DNA from: a virus
Virus record (IMG/VR): IMGVR_UViG_3300045999_007880
Span: 1-35,021 of that record
Reading direction: 5' to 3' (one strand)
Length of the DNA: 35,021 nucleotides
Shown one piece after another: positions 14,434 to 20,919 of the stretch. How positions within the stretch are numbered: position 1 is the first letter of the stretch; each line of letters starts with the position of its first letter. The notes beneath the pieces were generated by a model. It did no database searches and was not told the DNA's origin. It saw nothing but the letters and a program-made list of their open reading frames with translations. The position numbers and the translations under genes are program-made.

Positions 14434-14462
14434 TTGCTCTAGTGCTAAAACTATGCTATGTT
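14434..14462 (+). promoter_or_regulatory. Sigma70-type promoter
   Basis: TTGCTC, 17-bp spacer, TATGTT. Predicted TSS (~14469) is only about two bases before the ATG at 14471, implying a leaderless mRNA. Confidence 0.65.
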
Positions 14463-14470
14463 GAGTTGTC

Positions 14471-14773
14471 ATGGAAATACTACTTGGATTCTTCGTTTTT
14501 GTCTTTGTTATTCTGTTGCCGGCGATTGCTATCTTTAGCTTTACGTCAACAGTGACTCGTGGCGTCTACCATTGGGCAGAGGCCCAAGTAGAAGAAGAAC
14601 CTGTAGTGCACAAAAAGAAGAAGAAAAAACGGCAAAAGACGCCGCAGCCTCAACAACTCGAAACAGTTGAAAGCTATCTTGGATATTCAGAACGTTTTGA
14701 GGACTCAGAAGAGTTCAAACAAATACTGGACAACTATAACTTTGATGTGCGGAGCTACTTGAAAAAAAGATGA
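14471..14773 (+). CDS. Membrane-anchored protein with basic linker
   Basis: 100 aa. N-terminal hydrophobic helix (residues 3-26, LLGFFVFVFVILLPAIAIF), then a charged region with a KKKKKKRQK run near residue 50 and an acidic C-terminal helix. No Shine-Dalgarno site; the start is almost at the predicted TSS. Likely anchored in the inner membrane with a cytoplasmic tail; function unknown. Confidence 0.6.
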   Translation: MEILLGFFVFVFVILLPAIAIFSFTSTVTRGVYHWAEAQVEEEPVVHKKKKKKRQKTPQPQQLETVESYLGYSERFEDSEEFKQILDNYNFDVRSYLKKR

Positions 14774-14880
14774 TACGTCTCGGTTTCTGGATTCTAAGTC
14801 TCTACGCCACTATCGCTATTCTGCCAGCCTTTATCGAACTGCTGCAACGCTTTTTACTCACCCTACAGGAGGTTCTATGA
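14770..14880 (+). CDS. Small hydrophobic protein
   Basis: 36 aa (MIRLGFWILSLYATIAILPA...), one membrane helix. ATGA overlap with the previous stop and with the next start. Codon phasing and coupling on both sides support it; function unknown. Confidence 0.5.
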   Translation: MIRLGFWILSLYATIAILPAFIELLQRFLLTLQEVL

Positions 14881-15026
14881 AAATAGTCTGTCAAGCGCTT
14901 TTTCTTACGCATATCGCAGCCGTCGCTTTGGCATCTCCTTCCCTGCTTGTAGCCTTCTTAGCCGGCGCTAACGCATATCTCTACTATAACCTTTGGAGTA
15001 CACAAAATGCTACGCTTGATTGGTGA
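14877..15026 (+). CDS. Small membrane protein
   Basis: 49 aa (MKIVCQALFLTHIAAVALAS...), hydrophobic over residues 5-35. AGGAGGTT stands directly before ATG; overlaps the phosphatase gene by 20 bp. Two consecutive tiny membrane proteins suggest a membrane-acting pair, unassigned. Confidence 0.5.
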   Translation: MKIVCQALFLTHIAAVALASPSLLVAFLAGANAYLYYNLWSTQNATLDW

Positions 15027-15651
15027 TATTCACGGTCTTCACACTCCCTACCGCGCTCTACTGCAAGACTGGGACGGACCGAGTATCCAGATTGGTGACT
15101 ATGGTCTGGGTTTCTCGGGCTGTGAAGAAGTAGACGACTATATTCTCGGATGGCAGTCTCGTCATCCGCAGCACCGTTTCATCCGCGGCAACCACGACAA
15201 TCCTGCGACATGTCGTGCCGCCCCAAACTATATTGCGGACGGGACGATTGAGGGTGACATCATGTTCATTGGTGGAGCGTGGAGTATTGACAATCCAAAC
15301 GCGCCGCCCGGCTGGTATCGTCGTACTCCTATGTATGACTGGTGGCCAGACGAAGAGTGCAGTGATGAGCAATTCGAGGCTATGCTAGACGCCTATACGT
15401 CTGCAAAGCCGCGCATTCTCATTACGCACGATTGCCCTGCCAGCATCTCCTATGAGATGTTTTGGAAAAGTGGTAAGCTGCACGGTCCTACGTATCGTAA
15501 TCGCACCGCTGATTGGCTGGATAAGTTTTATGAGGCACATCAGCCTCAGCAGTGGATATTCGGGCACTGGCATTTTACTACTCAACTGCAGACCGAAACC
15601 ACTCTCTTTCAGTGCATTGGCGAACTTGACTATCTAGATTTGGAGATTTAA
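15007..15651 (+). CDS. Calcineurin-like metallophosphoesterase
   Basis: 214 aa with the complete metallophosphoesterase signature: GDIHG (6-10), GDYG (31-34), RGNHDN (59-64), THDCP near 140 and GHWH near 185, binding two metals. Small phage members of this family dephosphorylate proteins or cleave nucleotides; the substrate is unknown. RBS-poor start (TGGAGTACACAAA) within the previous gene. Confidence 0.88.
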   Translation: MLRLIGDIHGLHTPYRALLQDWDGPSIQIGDYGLGFSGCEEVDDYILGWQSRHPQHRFIRGNHDNPATCRAAPNYIADGTIEGDIMFIGGAWSIDNPNAPPGWYRRTPMYDWWPDEECSDEQFEAMLDAYTSAKPRILITHDCPASISYEMFWKSGKLHGPTYRNRTADWLDKFYEAHQPQQWIFGHWHFTTQLQTETTLFQCIGELDYLDLEI

Positions 15652-15963
15652 ATGTATGTAGTCGTTACAACTGTTCAGACTTTTCGGCATCGCTATTGCA
15701 TTCCAGTGGAAGAACTGCGGCGTCTTAATTTAGAGGTTGAGGCTACTAACTCTGACCTGCTGGAGTGGGCCCGTGACGAAGTCACAATGGAGGAAGTGAA
15801 AGAGCTCTCACAAGAACACCTTGGAGAGCAAATTATAGACTCTAGGATTATGACACAAGAAGAGACCCTGCAACTCTTTGATGAAGATAACTCCTATCTT
15901 CGAGGCTGGACCACAGAACAAAAGATTCGGTATCTCGATAGTTGGCAAGACAATCGTGCGTAG
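15652..15963 (+). CDS. Acidic protein of unknown function
   Basis: 103 aa (MYVVVTTVQTFRHRYCIPVE...), starting directly after the phosphatase stop (TAAATG). Strongly acidic and helical C-terminus. Contains the 13-base hairpin GTGAC-GAA-GTCAC at 15773. No family recognised. Confidence 0.6.
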   Translation: MYVVVTTVQTFRHRYCIPVEELRRLNLEVEATNSDLLEWARDEVTMEEVKELSQEHLGEQIIDSRIMTQEETLQLFDEDNSYLRGWTTEQKIRYLDSWQDNRA

Positions 15964-16105
15964 TCGTCACCAACTACTACAGGACCTTATAGTGACACTA
16001 GATCGCTATAAGGTTCCTGAATACTGCGGAGTTCCGAACTGGACTCTTGCACAAGAAATTATTGCGCTGCTAGAACAGCGTGCGAAGGAACATCGCAATG
16101 CCTAA
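15956..16105 (+). CDS. Small protein of unknown function, GTG start
   Basis: 49 aa (MRSRHQLLQDLIVTLDRYKV...). GTG overlaps the previous stop by 8 bp; the frame stays open further upstream but would then overlap by 86 bp. Ends overlapping the PEPCK start by 8 bp. Confidence 0.5.
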   Translation: MRSRHQLLQDLIVTLDRYKVPEYCGVPNWTLAQEIIALLEQRAKEHRNA

Positions 16106-17348
16106 CTATAACATAACAACCGTTCCCTCTGGTCGTAGTCCAGAACACAAAGTCTTCTTTGGAGAGGCGACGCGAGAGCTCTGTACTCATCGACCGCAGT
16201 ACTGTAAGGTCGGCACAGAAGGGCAGTTTACTGCTCTCCGTCTAAAGATGGGTATTCCTATTTCAGACGCATACCCGCATCGTCTATATTTCTACAGCGG
16301 TGGAATCCTTTTTCTAGTATTGACAGACAGCGACGTTCATGCTCAGTTTGTTCGTAATATGTTTAGTGTTCTTTCTTATGATTACCCAGCTCCTTTCGAC
16401 CAGGTAGACTGGGTAATCATTCATAGTGTGAAGGTTGAAGTTCCTCATCCACGCATCTACGTTCATCTTGATGCTCGAGAGATGCTGATTGCTGGTACAA
16501 CCTACTTAGGTGAAATCAAGAAGGGCGTGTTCGGCATCCTCGGTTTCGAACTGCCTCGTCGTAACACTTTACCAATGCACTGTAGTGCGTTTACCTATAA
16601 CGGACAGAACAACCTGATGTTCGGTCTTAGTGGAACTGGTAAGACGACTCTGAGCTCTGACCCAGATTTTCAATTGATTAGCGACGACGAGGTGTACTGG
16701 AGCGACAATGGAATACATATGGTCGAGTCCGGTTGCTATGCCAAGAGCGAGGGGCTGTCACCTGAGACGCATCCGACTATCTTCAATGCTGTCGAACTGG
16801 CTAGGAGCGAAGGTTGTCTTGTAGTTGAAAATCCCGACGAGGCAAATGCTCGATTGAGCTATCCGCTGAAGATGGTCGAAAACGCGTATGCGCACACACC
16901 ATTTGCCTTTAAAAGCCCTCACAACATCTTCTTTCTTGCAATGGATGCAGAGGGCATCCTTCCTCCGATTAGTCAGGTGCGCGGTGAGACTATCCGCTTG
17001 CTGTTCGAGACCGGCTATACCAGCCTAATGCCGGGCACAGAAGCTGGATTGCGCGAAGTCAAAAAGGTGTTCTCACCGTGCTATGGCTCGCCGTTTATGC
17101 CGCGTCCTATTCACGAGTATAGCAACCTGCTGATGAACCGAATACAGCAGCACCGTTGTAATGTCTACTTAGTCAACACGGGCATGAATGCTTCAGGCGT
17201 TCGATATCCTCTGGCATTCACCCGGAACTGCATCAAGCACGCTATCTCTAGTGAGTTTTTTACACTAGAGCCTGTAGACATGAGCGAAAATTGGAGACTC
17301 GGCACGCTGCTGAAAGAACTAGAAGAACATAGGAGAACATTACAATGA
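16098..17348 (+). CDS. Short ATP-type phosphoenolpyruvate carboxykinase
   Basis: 416 aa, AAGGA seven bases before ATG. PEPCK converts oxaloacetate and ATP to PEP, CO2 and ADP. Family residues appear in order: GRSP (12-15, substrate Arg), GTTYLGEIKK (133-142, metal/substrate Tyr and Lys), MHCSA (160-164, metal His), P-loop GLSGTGKTT (176-184), SDDE (195-198, metal Asp), ARLSYP (251-256, Arg) and the adenine-site FTRNCIKHAI (374-383). It is about 120 aa shorter than the bacterial enzyme (~540), lacking part of the N-terminus and the last ~80 residues. All catalytic positions are kept, so activity is plausible; a repurposed kinase role is the alternative. Confidence 0.85.
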   Translation: MPNYNITTVPSGRSPEHKVFFGEATRELCTHRPQYCKVGTEGQFTALRLKMGIPISDAYPHRLYFYSGGILFLVLTDSDVHAQFVRNMFSVLSYDYPAPFDQVDWVIIHSVKVEVPHPRIYVHLDAREMLIAGTTYLGEIKKGVFGILGFELPRRNTLPMHCSAFTYNGQNNLMFGLSGTGKTTLSSDPDFQLISDDEVYWSDNGIHMVESGCYAKSEGLSPETHPTIFNAVELARSEGCLVVENPDEANARLSYPLKMVENAYAHTPFAFKSPHNIFFLAMDAEGILPPISQVRGETIRLLFETGYTSLMPGTEAGLREVKKVFSPCYGSPFMPRPIHEYSNLLMNRIQQHRCNVYLVNTGMNASGVRYPLAFTRNCIKHAISSEFFTLEPVDMSENWRLGTLLKELEEHRRTLQ

Positions 17349-17527
17349 GTTATAAACATACAGTCGCAATGACCGTCATCTTAAAGCTTGAAACCGAAGA
17401 TCGGCTCGACCCTGATGAACTCGATCAAATGATTGATGAATTAGAGCATAGCTTTGAGAGTGACTACGGACATGTGATAACAACGATTGAAGAGCACGAG
17501 ATTGTGACAATTAACAGGAGCGTCTAG
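17345..17527 (+). CDS. Small acidic protein of unknown function
   Basis: 60 aa (MSYKHTVAMTVILKLETEDRL...), ATGA-coupled to the PEPCK gene; beta-helix pattern like small dodecin- or ferredoxin-like phage proteins, not assignable. Confidence 0.6.
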   Translation: MSYKHTVAMTVILKLETEDRLDPDELDQMIDELEHSFESDYGHVITTIEEHEIVTINRSV

Positions 17528-17709
17528 TGAAAACCTACTCCTATGACGAGATCTTTTTCGACGACCCGTACAATGATGATAACGTGCTAATGAGCATCCC
17601 GCCAGAGATTGTGGAAGCACTCGGACTAGAGGAAGGTTCGCAAATTGAGATCGAACTGAGAAACAACGAAGTTGTATTGCGTGCAGTAAGGAATAAAGAT
17701 GGAAGATGA
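17527..17709 (+). CDS. AbrB/MazE-like swapped-hairpin protein
   Basis: 60 aa from GTG that overlaps the previous stop by one base, with ACAGGAGCG upstream. SIPPEIVEALGLEEGSQIEIEL and NEVVLRAV match the SpoVT/AbrB DNA-binding fold of MazE-type antitoxins and transition-state regulators. No MazF-like toxin is recognisable next to it (the following 60-aa product is unlike MazF), so it could be an orphan antitoxin or repressor. Confidence 0.75.
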   Translation: MKTYSYDEIFFDDPYNDDNVLMSIPPEIVEALGLEEGSQIEIELRNNEVVLRAVRNKDGR

Positions 17710-17881
17710 AATTAATGTTACAGAGTATCTCAAAGGATTTATCTCTGTAGGGCACCTTGGAGAAAAAGCGTCATACCACTCTGTGCTATGGTTCTCTCTC
17801 TGGGTTGGCGTATACGGATTGAATATTGACGTTCGCCCGCGCTTTGAAATATCTCTAGTGGATCTCCGAACTTATATGTAA
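17699..17881 (+). CDS. Small protein of unknown function
   Basis: 60 aa (MEDEINVTEYLKGFISVGHL...) overlapping the AbrB-like gene by 11 bp. Partly hydrophobic centre (VLWFSLWVGVYGLNI). No toxin family recognised. Confidence 0.5.
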   Translation: MEDEINVTEYLKGFISVGHLGEKASYHSVLWFSLWVGVYGLNIDVRPRFEISLVDLRTYM

Positions 17882-17888
17882 AAAAAGC

Positions 17889-17917
17889 TTGACTTTTAGG
17901 GGTCTAAGTGTCATAAT
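17889..17917 (+). promoter_or_regulatory. Sigma70-type promoter
   Basis: TTGACT, 17-bp spacer, CATAAT (TAATAT two bases later is an alternative -10). Drives the HNH gene and possibly the tmRNA and the genes behind it. Confidence 0.65.
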
Positions 17918-17934
17918 ATATTAAGAAAAATACC

Positions 17935-18588
17935 ATGACATATGAAGAATTTGTGCTATCTAAAGTTAAACGTAAAGATGTAAAAAATTATGAATTAGTA
18001 TTAGAAGCAGTGCTACAAACAGATGTCTCTCCTAGTACTTATTTAATAGATAAAATTGACAGTAAAGCAGTTAGTAGAGGTCTTATAGCTATATTTGGAA
18101 AACCGTCTGATAAGTCGGTGGCTACGTCGTTTAACACGTACTTTATGAAACAGTATCGTAAAACTATATTAGGTGTAGAGGTTGATACTTTAAAAACCTG
18201 CAACACTTGTAAAAAAGAACTCCCTCTTGACAGTTTTTATACCGCGGGTCATAGCCGTAACGGAAAAAGACTTTACAGAGCACATTGTCGCCAGTGCATA
18301 GCTACTAATGAAGCTACTAAAAAATATGAGATTGTTTTAAAAATATTGGGTTACTATTCTTGTAAAATATGCGGGTATGATAGATGTAAAGCAGCACTAG
18401 ATTTTCATCATCTTGACCCCGATAAAAAAGAGTATAAAATATCTGACTTGAGGCACTCAGAAAAACATATTTTAATGGAAGAGCTACTCAAATGTATAAT
18501 CGTGTGTGCTAATTGCCACAGAGAAATACATCAAGGTATGCACTCAGAATTACTGCAAAAAGAAAAAGTACAAGCTCTGATGACGTAA
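17935..18588 (+). CDS. HNH endonuclease
   Basis: 217 aa. The N-terminal ~85 residues are helical. A first cysteine set TCNTCKKELPLDSFYT ... CRQC (about 83-122) resembles the treble-clef region of phage HNH/recombination-VII-like proteins, and the catalytic core is CKICGYDRC ... LDFHHLD ... CANCHREIHQG (145-200). AT-richer than neighbours and no Shine-Dalgarno site before ATG, as often in free-standing homing endonucleases. It stops right at the tmRNA gene, which may be its intron-less homing target region. Confidence 0.85.
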   Translation: MTYEEFVLSKVKRKDVKNYELVLEAVLQTDVSPSTYLIDKIDSKAVSRGLIAIFGKPSDKSVATSFNTYFMKQYRKTILGVEVDTLKTCNTCKKELPLDSFYTAGHSRNGKRLYRAHCRQCIATNEATKKYEIVLKILGYYSCKICGYDRCKAALDFHHLDPDKKEYKISDLRHSEKHILMEELLKCIIVCANCHREIHQGMHSELLQKEKVQALMT

Positions 18589-18885
18589 ATCAGACACAGG
18601 CTGGACTCGGCTTCGAAGCCGACGGCTCCACCATAGATAAACTGAACAGACATAGCCCCTGTAAAGCGGGGGAGCATGGTGGTAATGACAGTGTATCTTT
18701 GATGGGGCCGAAATGGGATCGACAGGTGTGAAAAAGGAAACTAGGAGCCAGTGCGCAAGCGACTGTAACCGCAAGAAACCAACAACTGCAAACGATAACT
18801 TTGCACCTTCTGCACAGGCTCTAGCAGCCTAATGTAAGGGGGAGGCCCCTGCCTAGCAACAGAAGTGGGGCACTTAGAGGAATAA
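18580..18885 (+). ncRNA. ssrA: Circularly permuted (two-piece) tmRNA
   Basis: The acceptor piece comes first: T-arm-like TCGGC-TTCGAA-GCCGA, then CGGCTCC (18623-18629) and ACCA to 18633. After a 70-base spacer, partly closed by CCACCAT/ATGGTGG, the coding piece begins GGGGCCG (18704-18710), which pairs perfectly with CGGCTCC, followed by the D-arm-like GGGATCGACAGG. The tag frame at 18788-18832 reads ANDNFAPSAQALAA and stop, ending in a protease-recognition ALAA. A GC-rich pseudoknot region (GCCCC/GGGGC) follows. tmRNA rescues stalled ribosomes and tags their products. Permuted genes are typical of alphaproteobacteria. Outer ends are approximate. Confidence 0.92.
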
Positions 18886-18886
18886 A

Positions 18887-18982
18887 ATGAAAACACTGTT
18901 AGAAGCGCTATTTAAAAAAACTCATAAAGACCTTAGCACTCACAGAGTGTATACTACTCGGTATGAAGATTTATGTCAGTAG
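18887..18982 (+). CDS. Small protein of unknown function
   Basis: 31 aa (MKTLLEALFKKTHKDLSTHR...), with TTAGAGGAATAAA upstream and the next gene overlapping by 10 bp. It begins right behind the tmRNA and no terminator lies between, so tmRNA and the plcP genes are probably on one transcript. Confidence 0.5.
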   Translation: MKTLLEALFKKTHKDLSTHRVYTTRYEDLCQ

Positions 18983-19107
18983 AAAAAGAACGCCCACCTT
19001 GCAAGCGCTGTGCGGAATACGGTTCTGCCTTTTGCGACCACTGTTTGTGTGAGCAAAAAGATAAGCGTGTTCGAGAGCAAAAAGAGAAACCGCCTCGTGA
19101 AAGTTAA
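18973..19107 (+). CDS. Small zinc-binding protein
   Basis: 44 aa. CKRCAEYGSAFCDHCLC gives two CxxC pairs suited to one zinc, followed by a charged tail (KDKRVREQKEKPPRES). Overlaps the plcP GTG start by 11 bp, so translation is coupled. Family unknown. Confidence 0.55.
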   Translation: MSVEKERPPCKRCAEYGSAFCDHCLCEQKDKRVREQKEKPPRES

Positions 19108-19867
19108 GAGTATCTTTATTTCAGATGTTCACCTCGGTACTCGAGGTTGCAGCGCAGACGCTCTCTGCGCTTTTTTAAAAACATACACCTGTGACAACTT
19201 ATTCCTAGTGGGAGATATTGTTGACGGTTGGAGACTGAAACAACGTTGGTACTGGCCTCAATCGCATTCTAACGTAGTTAGACGTATTCTAACTGCGGCA
19301 AAACGTGGTACAGCAGTCTACTACATACTTGGTAATCATGATGAAGCTCTACGGAAGTTTTTGCCCTTTGAACTCGAACTCGGTAATATCAAACTGCTAG
19401 ACCGCTATGACTATGTAGGGTTAGACGGTAACCGTTATCTAGTCATACATGGCGATTTTTTTGACTCTCTAATGATTGACCATAAGTGGTTAATGCACGT
19501 TGGCGACTCTCTGTATAATTTTTCTATCTGGCTAAACCTACAGTTAAATTCACTGCGTAAACTGCTAAAACTTGAATATTGGAGTTTAAGTAACTACTTA
19601 AAACAGAATGCTAAACAGGCTCTGCAGTATATTAGTTCGTATGAGCAACACCTAGCACAGTACTGTAAGAGTGAGGGGTATAACGGAGTTATATGTGGGC
19701 ATATTCATCGAGCAGAGATTAAGCGCATCAATGATGTAAGCTATATGAACGACGGCGATTGGGTAGAGAGTCGTACCGCACTCTTAGAACATTTAGATGG
19801 AAGGTGGGAATTAGTTTATTATGAAACAGATACTGATAGTCACGGACAATCTTCCGACGCAGATTAA
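19097..19867 (+). CDS. plcP: PlcP-like phospholipase C (calcineurin-type, COG2908)
   Basis: 256 aa from GTG; longer frames upstream run into the zinc-protein gene and lack conserved residues. Metallophosphoesterase motifs: SDVHLGTRG (9-17), LVGDIVDGWRL (37-47), LGNHDE (78-83), VIHGDFFD (116-123) and GHIHRA near 201. The stretch around RWYWPQSHSNVV and the NDGDWVES end are those of alphaproteobacterial PlcP rather than LpxH. PlcP removes the phosphate headgroup of phospholipids under phosphate starvation, giving diacylglycerol. The next gene overlaps by 47 bp and is the partner glycosyltransferase. LpxH-type UDP-diacylglucosamine hydrolase is the alternative. Confidence 0.88.
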   Translation: MKVKSIFISDVHLGTRGCSADALCAFLKTYTCDNLFLVGDIVDGWRLKQRWYWPQSHSNVVRRILTAAKRGTAVYYILGNHDEALRKFLPFELELGNIKLLDRYDYVGLDGNRYLVIHGDFFDSLMIDHKWLMHVGDSLYNFSIWLNLQLNSLRKLLKLEYWSLSNYLKQNAKQALQYISSYEQHLAQYCKSEGYNGVICGHIHRAEIKRINDVSYMNDGDWVESRTALLEHLDGRWELVYYETDTDSHGQSSDAD

Positions 19868-20816
19868 CGGTGTTGTCACTACCTACAAAAATATTGAACC
19901 GTATGCGGCTCGTGATGGTTATAACGTTAGTTATATTCACCCCGGGCGGTACCGCTATGTTGATTGCCCTCGCTATAACGAAGTCAAACTTGCCTATCCC
20001 GCAGGGATGGGGGCGGAGATCGAGGCGATTGCTCCGGATTATATACACATCGCCACAGAAGGTCCTCTTGGTCTGTTTGCTCGAAGGTATTTTACAGTAC
20101 GTGGGTATCGTTACAATACTGCTTACCACACTAAGTTTCCTGAAGGGTTAAAAGCGCTATTCGGAGTACCAGAAACTATTACCTGGCCTCTCATACGTTG
20201 GTTTCACTCAAATTCAAATAGAGTACTAACTACAACTGACAGCATGGTAACAGAGTTACGTAACCACGGATTTAAGGATAACGTAGTTTCATGGACTCGA
20301 GGAGTAGACCGTAGTCTCTTTAAGCCGGCAGTTAGAAATGGCAACAGCAAAACAGTTCTCCTATGTGTTAGCCGAGTGAGCGCAGAGAAGAACCTCGAGG
20401 CATTTTTTAACTTAGACTGCCCAGGTACTAAGAAAATTATGGTAGGAGAGGGACCAAAGCTTGCAGAGTACAAACAGAAGTACTCAAATGTTGACTTTGT
20501 CGGAGCAAAGCGTGGAGCAGAACTAGCATATTACTACCAACAAGCAGACGTGTTTGTATTTCCAAGTCGTTGGGATACCTTTGGGTTGGTTATGATTGAA
20601 GCAATGGCCTGTGGCACTCCAGTAGCAGCCTATCCCGTACAAGGACCTCTAGATGTAGTAGATGATGGAGTGACAGGAGTACTGCACGAATTTTTAGACC
20701 TTGCAGTGCAGCAAGCACTCTTACTAGATAGAACTTGTGTATATCAAAGTAGTCTACGCTGGAGTTGGGAACGAGCCTGGGATATTTTTCGAGACGCTCT
20801 GGTACCGGTAAAATAA
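19821..20816 (+). CDS. agt: GT4 glycosyltransferase, Agt-like
   Basis: 331 aa. N-terminal Rossmann domain ILIVTDNLPTQINGVVTTYKN, acceptor loop HIATEGPLGLFARR and YHTKFPE, then the donor-binding half with CVSRVSAEKNLEAF, VGEGPKL and the E-x7-E region FPSRWDTFGLVMIEAMACGTPV. This matches the glycosyltransferase that sits next to plcP in marine and soil alphaproteobacteria and adds a sugar (glucose or glucuronate) to diacylglycerol, making phosphorus-free membrane lipid. The 47-bp overlap implies tight co-expression with plcP. The sugar donor is not predictable. Confidence 0.85.
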   Translation: MKQILIVTDNLPTQINGVVTTYKNIEPYAARDGYNVSYIHPGRYRYVDCPRYNEVKLAYPAGMGAEIEAIAPDYIHIATEGPLGLFARRYFTVRGYRYNTAYHTKFPEGLKALFGVPETITWPLIRWFHSNSNRVLTTTDSMVTELRNHGFKDNVVSWTRGVDRSLFKPAVRNGNSKTVLLCVSRVSAEKNLEAFFNLDCPGTKKIMVGEGPKLAEYKQKYSNVDFVGAKRGAELAYYYQQADVFVFPSRWDTFGLVMIEAMACGTPVAAYPVQGPLDVVDDGVTGVLHEFLDLAVQQALLLDRTCVYQSSLRWSWERAWDIFRDALVPVK

Positions 20817-20845
20817 ATTAAAAAATAATTGCCCTCCGACACAAA

Positions 20846-20879
20846 ATAGTTACAAAACTGTTACAAATTTCTGTTATAG
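20846..20879 (+). promoter_or_regulatory. Pho-box-like element with -10
   Basis: Two 7-mers at 11-base spacing, TAGTTAC-AAAA-CTGTTAC (20846-20863), followed by AAAT and a third partial copy CTGTTAT (20870). A -10 TATAGT (20874-20879) lies 10 bases after the second copy, the geometry of PhoB-activated promoters that lack a -35. No normal TTGACA is present. Confidence 0.65.
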
Positions 20880-20919
20880 TGAATATACGCAGAGATGCGA
20901 TAACCTATAGGAGAGATTT

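Noticed and set aside
17527-17881. MazEF-type toxin-antitoxin pair
   Set aside because: The first product is AbrB/MazE-like, but the second is 60 aa and shows no MazF or other toxin motif.
19097-19867. LpxH (lipid A biosynthesis)
   Set aside because: Same superfamily, but the adjacent glycosyltransferase, pstS and the sequence details favour PlcP; kept as the alternative.
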